11,907 bases of DNA, from positions 1-11,907 of the forward strand of contig VFHG01000139.1 of assembly GCA_009392075.1 (NCBI GenBank). Reading direction: 5' to 3'. The notes beneath the pieces were generated by a model. The model ran no database searches and was not told where the DNA came from. It saw nothing but the letters and a program-made list of their open reading frames with translations. The position numbers and the translations under genes are program-made. Positions 1 to 7,935 of the stretch are shown in pieces (the stretch's first letter is position 1; each line of letters begins with the position of its first letter). This DNA comes from SAR202 cluster bacterium (lineage in GTDB: Bacteria; Chloroflexota; Dehalococcoidia; UBA3495).

Positions 1-394
1 TATACATAATGTCAATGGCCATTCCTAGTAAATCGCTTCTCAATTTTAACGAATATTATATTAATTTTAGATTATTATTAGTAAAATTGCAGGGAACCAC
101 CCTGATATATTAGGTATCGAGAACCCTGAAAGGAAGCCTCGATCTGCTAGATCGCTCCGATGTTCGCCCTTTACTGGCCGCGCTGAAGAATTTGACGCTA
201 ATATGGGCCTGTGCTAACATCCAGCCCACCTGGAGACCCTTGTTTTACGCTCAAAAACCGCCATTTTATACCCCCAGCCACATGACGACTCGACAGGCTT
301 TCCTTAGATGGCGTTGGACGAACCTAGGAATCACCCCATCTTTGACTGGGACGCCCGGAACTGGGAGAAACGGCGACGTGGGAACTAACCAGGT
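1..394. other. Non-coding region upstream of ribF, AT-rich at its left end
   Basis: No convincing gene is seen. The first ~90 bases are strikingly AT-rich compared with the GC-rich genes to the right; the composition switches near position 90. Two small hairpins are visible: CAGGG/CCCTG (90-104, loop of 5) and CGATCT/AGATCG (140-154, loop of 3). Neither is followed by a T-run in the plus direction. An open frame of 68 codons (192-398) overlaps the ribF start, has no family resemblance and is judged spurious. I looked for an FMN riboswitch, plausible ahead of a flavin gene, and did not recognise its conserved blocks. Confidence 0.6.
192..220 (+). promoter_or_regulatory. Candidate sigma70-type promoter for the ribF-tyrS run
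   Basis: TTGACG (192-197) and TAACAT (215-220) are separated by 17 bases. This matches 5/6 of the -35 and 4/6 of the -10 consensus. Transcription would begin near 227 and leave a leader of about 170 bases before ribF. The call rests on sequence only; the AT-rich stretch further upstream could supply other starts. Confidence 0.4.
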
Positions 395-1318
395 ATGAGC
401 TATCGCCAAAGATTGGCCGCTGCCGCTCCAGGCAAAGAGACCGTTGTTACCATCGGGGTCTTCGACGGCGTGCATCAGGGTCACCGGCACCTTCTGCGCC
501 AAGTGGTCGAACTAGCCGGCGACCAATATGTTCCAACCGTAGTAACCTTCTCTAACCGGCCTATAACGGTCCTTAGGCCGGGCACCGAACCCAGTTACCT
601 TACCACGCTCGACCAGCGTATAGACCTCATCAAGAAGCAGGGCATCCAGACGGTGATCAGCCTGGAATTCACCCTTGAATTGGCCCAGGTGACCGCCGCT
701 GATTTTGCCAACGGATTGTCAGAATCCCTGATGATGAAGGGGCTCATTTTGGGCCCAGACTCCGCCGTTGGCAAAGACCGACAGGGCGACCTAGCCTTCA
801 TGCAGCAACAAGGAGAGCAGTTGGGCTTCTGGGCGCGGTCCGTTGATACCTTGGAGATTGAAGGGCAACCGGTGAAGAGCAGGCGGATACGCGAAGCCGT
901 AGCCAGCGGAAACTTAGAGGTCTGTCCCGGATTATTGGGCCGGAACCACACGCTCTCCGGAGTAGTGGTGGTCGGAGACCAACGAGGCCGGACCTTGGGA
1001 TTTCCGACGGCAAATATCAATGTTGACCCTCAGGTGCTGCTGCCGGGCGACGGTATATACGCTACCTGGGCAATAATTGACGGGGAGCGCCATCAAGCCG
1101 CCACCAGCATCGGAATCCGTCCCACATTCGGATTGTCGCAGCGGCTGGTCGAGGTTTTTGTCATGGACTTCAATGCCGACCTTTACGGCAAGACCATTGG
1201 TGTTGAGTTCATCAAGAAGGTCCGGGACCAAGAGAAATTCGACGGCCTTGACGCATTGATCAGGCAGATCAACCAGGACGTTGATGACTGCCGCCTAGTC
1301 TTGGTAGAGAGCGCCTAG
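395..1318 (+). CDS. ribF: Bifunctional riboflavin kinase / FAD synthetase RibF
   Basis: Cytosolic enzyme that phosphorylates riboflavin to FMN and then adenylylates FMN to FAD. The 307-residue length is normal for the family. The N-terminal nucleotidyltransferase domain (about 15-170) carries the signature GVFDGVHQGH (residues 21-30). The C-terminal riboflavin kinase domain (about 180-305) shows GRTLGFPTAN (198-207), GIRPTFG and the late block around 'DLYGKTIGVEF'. Two motifs of the adenylyltransferase half look loose: VTFSNRP stands where TFDPHP is usual, and GPDSAVGKDRQGD stands where both Phe residues of GxDFxFG are usual. The ATG at 395 is used because it fits the family N-terminus; only a weak AGG lies just upstream. 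It is followed after one base by tyrS, so the two are probably co-transcribed. The FMN/FAD made could serve redox enzymes such as the flavin-linked partners of the molybdenum enzyme in this window, but that link is inference. Confidence 0.95.
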   Translation: MSYRQRLAAAAPGKETVVTIGVFDGVHQGHRHLLRQVVELAGDQYVPTVVTFSNRPITVLRPGTEPSYLTTLDQRIDLIKKQGIQTVISLEFTLELAQVTAADFANGLSESLMMKGLILGPDSAVGKDRQGDLAFMQQQGEQLGFWARSVDTLEIEGQPVKSRRIREAVASGNLEVCPGLLGRNHTLSGVVVVGDQRGRTLGFPTANINVDPQVLLPGDGIYATWAIIDGERHQAATSIGIRPTFGLSQRLVEVFVMDFNADLYGKTIGVEFIKKVRDQEKFDGLDALIRQINQDVDDCRLVLVESA

Positions 1319-1319
1319 T

Positions 1320-2573
1320 ATGGCCGAAGTAGGAAAGATCAGCCCACAGGACTTGGAATCCGTGATCACCCGTGGTGTCAGTGAGATCATCTCACGGGAT
1401 GAGTTCGTCCGTCTGCTTCAGAGCGGCAAGAAACTCCGCCTCAAAATGGGCTTCGACCCGAGTAGACCCGACATCCACCTGGGCCACGTGATCGGCCTGC
1501 GAAAACTGCGGCAACTGCAAGAGCTTGGGCACCAGGTGATATTGATCGTTGGCGACTGGACCGCCCAGATCGGCGACCCCAGCGGTCAGTCGGCAACCAG
1601 GACCATGCTCTCCCACGAGGAGGTGCTAGGGAACGCCAAGTCTTACCTGCGCCAGTTCTTCAAGGTGGTGGACGAGTCCCAAGCCCAGGTGATCTACCAG
1701 AGTGAGTGGTTCGGCAATTTTGACCTGTCGAAGGTGATTGAACTGACAGGTAGGTTCACCGTGGCCCAGTTCCTGCAGCGGGCCGACTTCGCACAGCGGT
1801 TCGCCGACCAGAAACCAATCGCCATCACCGAGTTGCTCTACCCGCTGCTACAGGCGTACGACTCTGTGGCCATCGAGGCCGACGTTGAGTTCGGCGGCAC
1901 GGACCAGATGTTTAACCTGCTGGTCGGCCGGGAATTGCAGGGCATGATGGGCCAGACCCCGCAACAATGCTTCATGATGCCCATCTTGGTGGGAACCGAC
2001 GGCGTCCAGAAGATGAGCAAGAGTCTCGATAACTACGTCGCAGTTGATGAAGCGCCTGTGGACATGTACGGCAAGCTTATGTCGGTCTCCGACGACCAGA
2101 TAATGTCCTATTTCGAGTATCTGACCGACGTGCCGATGCCAGAGTTGGCGGCAATGGCGGCAGATGTCGAAAGCAACGCGCTCAACCCCATGGAACCCAA
2201 GAAACGGCTGGCCTGGGAAGTGACGAACCAATTCCATGACCGCGCCGCCGCCGATGCGGCCCAGGCCCATTTCGAACGGGTGGTCCAAGGCAGAGATTTA
2301 CCCACCGACATCCCTGAGATGTCCTTGGCAGACCTCCGTGGCCAAGGTGTTACAGAAGGAAATGAAGTCAGGGTGGACGACTTGATGCTGGCGGCCGGGC
2401 TGGCTCCCAGCAAGGCCCAGGTCAAGCGGCTGCTGACGCAGGGGGCGGTGGAGCGGATTTCCCAGGACGGCGACCCACAACCGGTAACCGGCGGCGAAGC
2501 CGGCTATCTGCTCCAACCTGGCGACCTACTAAAGGTGGGCAAACGCCGCTACGTCCGTCTTACGGACTCCTAG
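1320..2573 (+). CDS. tyrS: Tyrosyl-tRNA synthetase (KMSKS-type, TyrZ-like)
   Basis: Cytosolic class I aminoacyl-tRNA synthetase that charges tRNA-Tyr. It has 417 residues, normal for the family. The HIGH-type motif is HLGH (53-56) within a segment reading DPSRPDIHLGH. The second signature is a canonical KMSKS (231-235), not the KFGKS seen in E. coli TyrS; together with GDWTAQIGDPSG and the LLYPLLQAYDSVAI block this places it in the TyrZ-like branch. A C-terminal S4 RNA-binding domain runs from about 350 to 415. The ATG lies one base after the ribF stop (TAG-T-ATG) and lacks a clear Shine-Dalgarno, so translational coupling to ribF is likely. Confidence 0.96.
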   Translation: MAEVGKISPQDLESVITRGVSEIISRDEFVRLLQSGKKLRLKMGFDPSRPDIHLGHVIGLRKLRQLQELGHQVILIVGDWTAQIGDPSGQSATRTMLSHEEVLGNAKSYLRQFFKVVDESQAQVIYQSEWFGNFDLSKVIELTGRFTVAQFLQRADFAQRFADQKPIAITELLYPLLQAYDSVAIEADVEFGGTDQMFNLLVGRELQGMMGQTPQQCFMMPILVGTDGVQKMSKSLDNYVAVDEAPVDMYGKLMSVSDDQIMSYFEYLTDVPMPELAAMAADVESNALNPMEPKKRLAWEVTNQFHDRAAADAAQAHFERVVQGRDLPTDIPEMSLADLRGQGVTEGNEVRVDDLMLAAGLAPSKAQVKRLLTQGAVERISQDGDPQPVTGGEAGYLLQPGDLLKVGKRRYVRLTDS

Positions 2574-2586
2574 GAATGGCATAAAA

Positions 2587-3480
2587 ATGGCAACTTCACC
2601 AGAACTAGACCGCGTCATCGGATTAATGAAGGCCATCCGGGCCAAACCTCCTGCCGACATCCACGAAGCCCGCACAGTTCTGGATCAGGCCTTTGGCGAG
2701 TTCAAGCCCTCGTCTGATGTAACCGTCTTCGAGATTGACGCCGGCGGTGTTCCCTGCCAGTGGATCACGGCCCCGGATGCGCCCCAGGACCGCCTGATCA
2801 TCTACTTTCACGGCGGCGCCTACGCGGCCTGCTCCCCCACGACTCACCAAGACCTGATCGCCCGCTTGTCCCGGGCCTCCGGCGCTGCTGCCTTGGGTGT
2901 GGACTACCGGCTGGCCCCGGAGCACCCATTCCCTGCCGCCGTAGATGACTCTATAGCCGCCTACAATTGGGCGTTGGGCCATGGCTTTGAGCCGTCGAAC
3001 ATAGTGCTGGCTGGGGACTCCGCCGGCGGAGGCCTCGTGCTATCGGTCTTGTTGGCAGCCCGAGACTCCGGAATCGACCTTCCGGCCGCTGGAATTTGCT
3101 TCTCCCCCTGGGTGGACCTGGAGTGCAGCGGCGCTTCCATGGCGGCCAACGACCACCTGGACGACTTCATCAAATACCGTGGGCTGTCGGCCAGGGCGGA
3201 GTCTTATTTGGGAGGCGCCGACCCGAAACACCCCTGGGCCTCGGCCCTATACGCAGACTTGCGCGGACTGCCACCGCTGCTGGTCCACGTAGGCTCGGCG
3301 GAAACGCTGCTGGACGACTCCACCCGCTTGGTTGCGTCCGCCGAACGGGCTGGAGTGGACATCACCTTCAAGATATGGGAGGACATGGTCCACGTCTGGC
3401 AGGCTTTTGCATCGATCCTACCCGAGGGCCAGCAATCCATCGAGGAGGCGGGGGCGTTCATACGAAAAAAGTTTGTCTAA
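2587..3480 (+). CDS. Alpha/beta hydrolase, hormone-sensitive-lipase-type esterase
   Basis: A 297-residue protein of the HSL (bacterial type IV esterase) family, which hydrolyses short-chain esters or lactones; the real substrate cannot be read from sequence. Visible landmarks are the oxyanion-hole motif HGGA starting at His75, YRLAPEHPFPAA, and the nucleophile elbow GDSAGG with Ser145. The likely catalytic acid is Glu239 or a nearby Asp in SAETLLDD (the family usually has Asp/Glu here), and the base is His269 in MVHVW. No signal peptide is seen, so it is probably cytoplasmic. It starts 13 bases after tyrS, with AGGA overlapping the tyrS stop as its ribosome site, and is probably co-transcribed. 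A three-codon frame ATG-GCA-TAA sits in the gap (2576-2584) and is probably chance. Confidence 0.92.
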   Translation: MATSPELDRVIGLMKAIRAKPPADIHEARTVLDQAFGEFKPSSDVTVFEIDAGGVPCQWITAPDAPQDRLIIYFHGGAYAACSPTTHQDLIARLSRASGAAALGVDYRLAPEHPFPAAVDDSIAAYNWALGHGFEPSNIVLAGDSAGGGLVLSVLLAARDSGIDLPAAGICFSPWVDLECSGASMAANDHLDDFIKYRGLSARAESYLGGADPKHPWASALYADLRGLPPLLVHVGSAETLLDDSTRLVASAERAGVDITFKIWEDMVHVWQAFASILPEGQQSIEEAGAFIRKKFV

Positions 3481-3499
3481 AGGCGTCAGATCCGCTTCG

Positions 3500-3528
3500 T
3501 TGACACTCCATCTGCCCCTGCGTAGACT
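3500..3528 (+). promoter_or_regulatory. Sigma70-type promoter ahead of the acyl-CoA mutase gene
   Basis: A perfect TTGACA (3500-3505) is followed after exactly 17 bases by TAGACT (3523-3528, 4/6). It sits in the 93-base gap between the hydrolase and mutase genes. Start of transcription would be near 3535, giving a leader of about 40 bases. It suggests the mutase is expressed independently of the ribF-tyrS-hydrolase run. Confidence 0.55.
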
Positions 3529-3562
3529 TGAAATCAAGCATTTTGGTATCAGGCGGCAGATT

Positions 3563-3568
3563 GGAGGT
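3563..3568 (+). promoter_or_regulatory. Ribosome binding site that decides a TTG start
   Basis: GGAGGT lies five bases before the TTG at 3574. An in-frame TAA (3568-3570) partly overlaps it, so translation cannot begin further upstream. The next in-frame ATG is codon 37, inside sequence that still resembles the family. Together these support a TTG start. Confidence 0.75.
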
Positions 3569-3573
3569 AACCC

Positions 3574-5238
3574 TTGGACTCCCCTCAAGACCTAGACAAA
3601 TTGCGGGAAAACAGCGCCCGCTGGCGTGATAAACAGGACCCCAAAGCCCAACGGAAACCCGCTTTCAAAACACCCTCCCAAATGACTGTGGACCAGGTCT
3701 ACACCCCGGAGAACACCTCCCAAGACAGTTACCTGGAGAAGCAGGGACTGCCCGGCGAATACCCTTATCTGCGGGGCGTTCATGCTTCCGGCTATCGAGG
3801 GCGGCTCTGGACCATGCGCATGTTTGCCGGGTTCGGCCTGCCTGAGGAGACCAACGCCCGGTTCAAGTTTCTCATGGAACAGGGGCAGACCGGCCTGAGC
3901 GTCGCCTTCGACATGCCCACCCTCTACGGCTATGACACCGACGACCCCCGTGGCGCCGGCGAGTTCGGCACCTGCGGTGTGGCGGTCTCGTCGTTGGCAG
4001 ACATGGAGACTCTATTCGAGGGTATCAAGCTTGACCAGATCACCACGTCAATGACCATCAATAGCCCGGCGGCCATCATCTGGGCAATGTACATCGCCCT
4101 GGCCGAGAAGCAGGGTGCTTCCCTCGACCAACTGGGCGGCACTATCCAGAACGACATCCTCAAAGAATTCATCGCACAGAACGAGTACATCTTCCCGCCT
4201 GAGCCTTCGATGCGGCTGGTCACTGACACGGTGGAATATGCGACTCGTAACATCCCCCGTTGGAACCCCATCAGCATCAGCGGATATCACATCAGAGAGG
4301 CCGGTTCCAATGCCATCCAAGAGCTGGCTTTTACCCTAGCTAACGGCTTTGAATACGTCCGGCATGGTCTGGAGAGGGGCCTGAAGATAGACGAATTCGC
4401 GCCTAGGCTCAGCTTTTTCTTCAACTCCCACAACAATTTCTTCGAGGAAGTTGGCAAATTCCGGGCCGCCCGGCGAATCTGGGCCAGGGAGATGCAGGAG
4501 ACATTTGGTGCCAAGGACTTTAGGTCCCATCAACTGCGGTTCCATGCTCAGACCTCAGGCCAGACGCTTACGGCCCAGCAGCCAGAGAACAACGTTGTCC
4601 GGGTGTCATTCCAGGCCATGGCTGCCGTGTTGGGTGGCTGTCAATCGCTGCACACCAACGGCAAAGACGAAGCCTGGGCTCTGCCCTCGGAAGAAGCGGC
4701 TCTCCAAGCGCTGCGGACTCAGCAGATAATCGCCCACGAGACCGGCATCACCGACACCGTTGACCCCCTCGGCGGCAGCTATTTCGTGGAAACCATGACC
4801 AATAATTTGGAAGAGGCCAGCTACGAATATTTCAGGCGCATCGACGACATAGGTGGTGTGATACCGGCCCTGGAAACCGGGTTCCTCCAACGGGAGATCG
4901 CCGACGCATCATACGTCTATCAGCTTGAAGATGACCGGAAAGAGCGCATCACAGTGGGCGTCAACGAGTACCGGACTGAAGAAGGCACTGAGATACCTCT
5001 GCTGCGGGTTGACCGGGAAGGCGAGAAGAAACAGATCGACAATCTGAACAATATCCGCCGCACCCGGGACAACCGGGAGGTTGCAGAGCGCCTGAAAGCT
5101 CTGGAGCAGGCAGCCCGTGGCTCGGAGAACACCATGCCCTATCTGGTGGAAGCTTCAAAGGCCTATGCCACTCTGGGCGAGATGATGGACGTATTCCGGG
5201 ACGTTTTCGGCGAGTACAACCCTTCCTGGGGGTACTGA
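3574..5238 (+). CDS. B12-dependent acyl-CoA mutase large subunit, isobutyryl-CoA-mutase-like
   Basis: Large (substrate-binding, TIM-barrel) subunit of an adenosylcobalamin-dependent carbon-skeleton mutase, 554 residues. The cobalamin-binding domain is absent, so it needs a separate small subunit, which is not in this window. Family landmarks include [10 protein letters not shown] (73-82), [17 protein letters not shown] (190-199), SISGYH with the conserved active-site His239, and the C-terminal block ending in NPSWGY. From recalled alignment to Propionibacterium methylmalonyl-CoA mutase, the two residues that set specificity (Tyr89 and Arg207 there) are Phe84 and Gln202 here, with the same spacing of 118. 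Phe/Gln is the pair reported for isobutyryl-CoA mutase (Phe80/Gln198). The flanking pocket also differs: Tyr75, Thr77, Met78 and Gln88 become His70, Ser72, Gly73 and Met83. Likely reaction: isobutyryl-CoA <-> n-butyryl-CoA or a related branched acyl-CoA. It has its own promoter and starts at TTG. Automatic annotation would probably read 'methylmalonyl-CoA mutase'. Confidence 0.9.
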   Translation: MDSPQDLDKLRENSARWRDKQDPKAQRKPAFKTPSQMTVDQVYTPENTSQDSYLEKQGLPGEYPYLRGVHASGYRGRLWTMRMFAGFGLPEETNARFKFLMEQGQTGLSVAFDMPTLYGYDTDDPRGAGEFGTCGVAVSSLADMETLFEGIKLDQITTSMTINSPAAIIWAMYIALAEKQGASLDQLGGTIQNDILKEFIAQNEYIFPPEPSMRLVTDTVEYATRNIPRWNPISISGYHIREAGSNAIQELAFTLANGFEYVRHGLERGLKIDEFAPRLSFFFNSHNNFFEEVGKFRAARRIWAREMQETFGAKDFRSHQLRFHAQTSGQTLTAQQPENNVVRVSFQAMAAVLGGCQSLHTNGKDEAWALPSEEAALQALRTQQIIAHETGITDTVDPLGGSYFVETMTNNLEEASYEYFRRIDDIGGVIPALETGFLQREIADASYVYQLEDDRKERITVGVNEYRTEEGTEIPLLRVDREGEKKQIDNLNNIRRTRDNREVAERLKALEQAARGSENTMPYLVEASKAYATLGEMMDVFRDVFGEYNPSWGY

Positions 5239-5251
5239 CCGGGGGATAGAG

Positions 5252-5770
5252 ATGCCGGAAGAAGATAAAAAGATAACCGTGCGCTCTAAAGGGCCCTACC
5301 TGCTCCGAGGTGGTATCCCCCTAGTGCGCAAATCTTAAGTCATGTCACCGCATGGCGAACCGCTATCCTGGAAGGACGAGGGGACGATCAGCGCCGAAGA
5401 CACCTATCGGCTATGTTGGTGTGGTCAGTCTGAATCGAAACCCTTTTGCGATGGTTCCCACACGATTGCACGGTTCGACGGCACGGAATCGGCCGACTCG
5501 GGGCCAATATCCGATCGCAGCAAGACCTTTAGGTCCCCGAAGATATTTATCTAAGAAGACCATCCGATCTGTGTGCATTCAGGTTTTTGCCGCGACACCG
5601 TTTCAGATATCTGGAGCATGCGGCGCCACAGCAGCTACCCCGAAGTGTTGGAAAAAATCATCGACAAGCTGGATAATTGCCCGTTAGGCGCCCTAGCTTA
5701 CGCTTTGGAGTCTGGCGGCGAGATAATCGAGCCGGACCTTAGAAGATCGGGGCCTCTTACTTTGGACTGA
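5252..5770 (+). pseudogene. CDGSH-type iron-sulfur protein interrupted by two in-frame TAA codons
   Basis: One continuous reading frame of 172 codons before the final TGA resembles a full-length two-part CDGSH protein but is broken by TAA at 5336-5338 (codon 29) and TAA at 5552-5554 (codon 101). Piece 1 (from ATG 5252, 13 bases after the mutase stop) has the family N-terminus ending in GGIPLVRKS. Piece 2 (from ATG 5342) continues with SPHGEPLSW and contains the complete 2Fe-2S ligand motif CWCGQSESKPFCDGSH. Piece 3 carries HPICVHSGFC...CPLGALAYALESGG and IEPDL, the usual C-terminal part, though the expected ending is lost. No indel is needed to join the pieces. Both stops are one substitution from a sense codon such as CAA, and Trp in CWCG stands where Arg is common. 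Pieces 2 and 3 lack ribosome sites. Decay is the simplest reading; piece 2 (70 residues) could still fold as a small CDGSH protein if translation restarts. Confidence 0.8.
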
Positions 5771-5780
5771 ATTTTGGAAC

Positions 5781-7829
5781 CTAGACCGATTCCGCTTCCT
5801 TGGCGCGCTTGGTGTCTTCAATCACCTTTGGCTCCAGGTTCGCTGGGACTTGGTCGTAGTGGTCGAATTCCAGTGAATAGGAGCCCCGGCCCTGGCTCAC
5901 GGAACGCAAGTCCTGAGCGTAACGCTGGACCTCCGCCAATGGCACCTCGGCTTCTATAAGAGTCACGCCGTTGTCGGGGTTCATGCCCAGGATACGGCCC
6001 CGCTTGCCATTAAGGTCGCTGATTACCTCACCGGTATAGGCGTCGGGCACCGTAACCGAGAGCTTGACCACTGGCTCCAAGAGCACCGGATTGGCGTCAC
6101 CGACACCCTGTTTTAACGCTTGGACGCTGGCAATCTCGAAGGACATGCCTGATGAGTCTACGTCGTGATAGCTACCGTCGTAGAGCACCGCCTTCAGGTC
6201 GACCAGGGGGAACCCGGCTAACGATCCCTCGTCCAGACCCTTGGTTACGCCCTTCTCAACCGAAGGGATGTACTCCTTGGGAATGCGGCCCCCGGTAACC
6301 TCAGTCTTGAACTCGAAACCTTGGTCACGCTCCTGGGGCTCAAGCCGAATCAGGACATGTCCAAACTGCCCGTGACCGCCCGACTGTTTCTTGTGGCGGT
6401 ACTCGCTGTTCGTGATCTTAGTAATGGTCTCCCGGTAGGCCACTTTGGGCATCTTCACCCGGAGGTCGGCGCCGAACTTACGTTTGATCTTCTCCAGCGC
6501 GACATCAATCTGCGCATCTCCTAGGCCGGTGATCAATGACTCGCTGGTGTTAGCGTCCCGGCTGAATTGGAGGGTGGGATCCTCTTCCACGATCCTGTTT
6601 AGGGCCATGGACATCTTGTCCAAGTCGTCCTTGGACGCTGGGGTAACCGCCATTCGGAAGTAACCAACGGGTTGTTTGATCTTGGGGAAAGAAACTGAAT
6701 TCTCACGGCTGCACAGCGTGTCGCCGGTCACCGTGGACGACAGCTTTCCAATGGCCCCGATGTCTCCAGCCGTAATCTCGTTTACATTCTCTTGGTTCTT
6801 GCCCTTTGGCAAATACAACTGCCCAATGCGTTCTGACTGCTCTTTGTTGCTGTTCCAGGTCTCGGAGTTGCTCTTGACCGATCCCTGATAAACCCGGAAA
6901 ACGGAGAGCTTTCCGACGAATGGGTCTGCGGTGGTCTTGAAGACGAAAGCCGCCAGCGGGGCGGCAGGGTCGACCTCGTATTCCGCCGCTTCTGTACCCT
7001 TGAGGAGGCTGGCTTTCTTCCCGTCAACCGGAGAAGGCAGGAAGGAGCGGGTGGTCTCCAAGAACTCTTCGACACCGATGGCCTCCGGGGCGGAAGATGT
7101 GGCCAATATAGGCACTAATTCGCCGGCTAGTACCGCGGTGCGCACACCGGAGATTACTTCATCAACAGAAAGCTCTTCGCCGCTCAGGTAGCGGTCAGCC
7201 AGCTCGTCGTCACTCTCGGCCGCAGCTTCGATCAGACGATCCCGGGCTGCGGCGACTTCGTCTGCAATCTCAGCGGGTATGTCCGCTGGGGGATTGATGA
7301 TGCTAACAACGCCCTTGAATTCTTGGGCGTCTCCCAGAGGCACCTGAAAGGGGATGCATTGGCGGCCGAAGGATGCTTGGATGTCTGAGACGTTCCGCGC
7401 GAAGTTGGCGTTTTCCCGGTCCATCTTATTGACCACGAACATTCGGGGAATCCCGGCGGCCTCACACATGTTCCACGACCGCTCAGTGCCCACATCCACG
7501 CCGGAGGGTGCGGCCACTACGAGGACTGCTCCTTCGACCACTCTAAGGGCGCTTACAACCTCGCCCAAGAAGTCGTCGTATCCGGGAGTGTCCAAAAAAT
7601 TGATCTTGGCATCGGCATCGACTATCGACAGCAGCGTTGTCTGGATGCTGCTCCCCCGCTTCACTTCCTCGGGCTCAAAGTCGGATACCGTGTTGCCGTC
7701 GGAGATCGTTCCCATGCGGGTGGTGGCTTTGGTCGTGAACAGGGCGGCCTCGCCCAAAGATGTCTTGCCGGATCCGGAGTGGCCGAGGAGGGCCACGTTT
7801 CTCAGGTCTTTAGCATCCATGTTTGGCAT
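5781..7829 (-). CDS. EF-G-like translational GTPase (EF-G2 / FusA2 type)
   Basis: A 682-residue GTPase with the five-domain layout of elongation factor G: G domain about 1-270, then domains II and III, domain IV from about 465 with SGGHGQFG, and a C-terminal domain V. G1 is GHSGSGKTS (16-24), G4 is NKMD (134-137) and G5 is TSSA. Two features separate it from canonical EF-G: switch I reads RGSSI (58-62) instead of RGITI, and switch II reads DTPGY (80-84), with Tyr84 where the catalytic His normally stands. The same His-to-Tyr change is known from the EF-G2/FusA2 paralogues of Thermus and mycobacteria, whose exact role is unsettled (mycobacterial FusA2 was reported not to support ribosome-stimulated GTP hydrolysis). 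It is thus unlikely to be the main translocase. A GGGAG lies very close to ATG 7829; the ATG three codons later (7820) has better spacing and may be used instead. The gene ends 10 bases from the convergent CDGSH remnant. Confidence 0.93.
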   Translation of the reverse strand: MPNMDAKDLRNVALLGHSGSGKTSLGEAALFTTKATTRMGTISDGNTVSDFEPEEVKRGSSIQTTLLSIVDADAKINFLDTPGYDDFLGEVVSALRVVEGAVLVVAAPSGVDVGTERSWNMCEAAGIPRMFVVNKMDRENANFARNVSDIQASFGRQCIPFQVPLGDAQEFKGVVSIINPPADIPAEIADEVAAARDRLIEAAAESDDELADRYLSGEELSVDEVISGVRTAVLAGELVPILATSSAPEAIGVEEFLETTRSFLPSPVDGKKASLLKGTEAAEYEVDPAAPLAAFVFKTTADPFVGKLSVFRVYQGSVKSNSETWNSNKEQSERIGQLYLPKGKNQENVNEITAGDIGAIGKLSSTVTGDTLCSRENSVSFPKIKQPVGYFRMAVTPASKDDLDKMSMALNRIVEEDPTLQFSRDANTSESLITGLGDAQIDVALEKIKRKFGADLRVKMPKVAYRETITKITNSEYRHKKQSGGHGQFGHVLIRLEPQERDQGFEFKTEVTGGRIPKEYIPSVEKGVTKGLDEGSLAGFPLVDLKAVLYDGSYHDVDSSGMSFEIASVQALKQGVGDANPVLLEPVVKLSVTVPDAYTGEVISDLNGKRGRILGMNPDNGVTLIEAEVPLAEVQRYAQDLRSVSQGRGSYSLEFDHYDQVPANLEPKVIEDTKRAKEAESV

Positions 7830-7857
7830 CGCTCCCTTTCATATTGGTGATGGGGAA

Positions 7858-7882
7858 TGGGCCATCTGGCCTTAATGGCCCA
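7858..7882 (-). repeat. Perfect 8-bp inverted repeat upstream of the EF-G2-like gene
   Basis: TGGGCCAT (7858-7865) and ATGGCCCA (7875-7882) are perfect complements across a 9-base spacer. On the minus strand the element lies about 29-53 bases before the GTPase start, where it could be an operator for a dimeric regulator or a hairpin in the mRNA leader. No T-run follows on either side, so it is not a terminator. Confidence 0.55.
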
Positions 7883-7935
7883 GTTGACGTAGCAACGGGA
7901 TTTGCTTTACCTGGTTGTTAATATCCGCCGTCACG

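Noticed and set aside
90..104. CAGGG/CCCTG hairpin as a terminator
   Set aside because: Five-base stem without a T-run in the plus direction and no gene visible that it would terminate.
100..394. FMN riboswitch ahead of ribF
   Set aside because: Looked for the conserved RFN blocks because the gene is a flavin gene; they are not recognisable, so not reported.
192..398. 68-codon open frame overlapping the ribF start
   Set aside because: Composition of random sequence, no recognisable motif, overlaps the ribF start, and its beginning coincides with the candidate promoter.
4213..4215. Arg in PSMRL of the mutase taken as the methylmalonyl-CoA carboxylate-binding Arg207
   Set aside because: Counting from the conserved Gln of TIQND shows that Arg207 aligns with Gln202 (KEFIAQ), not with this Arg; the spacing of 118 to Phe84 confirms it.
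5336..5554. TAA recoded as an amino acid throughout the organism
   Set aside because: Other intact genes in the window (the hydrolase, ridA, the EthD-like and Mo enzyme genes) end in TAA at the expected family C-termini, so TAA is a normal stop.
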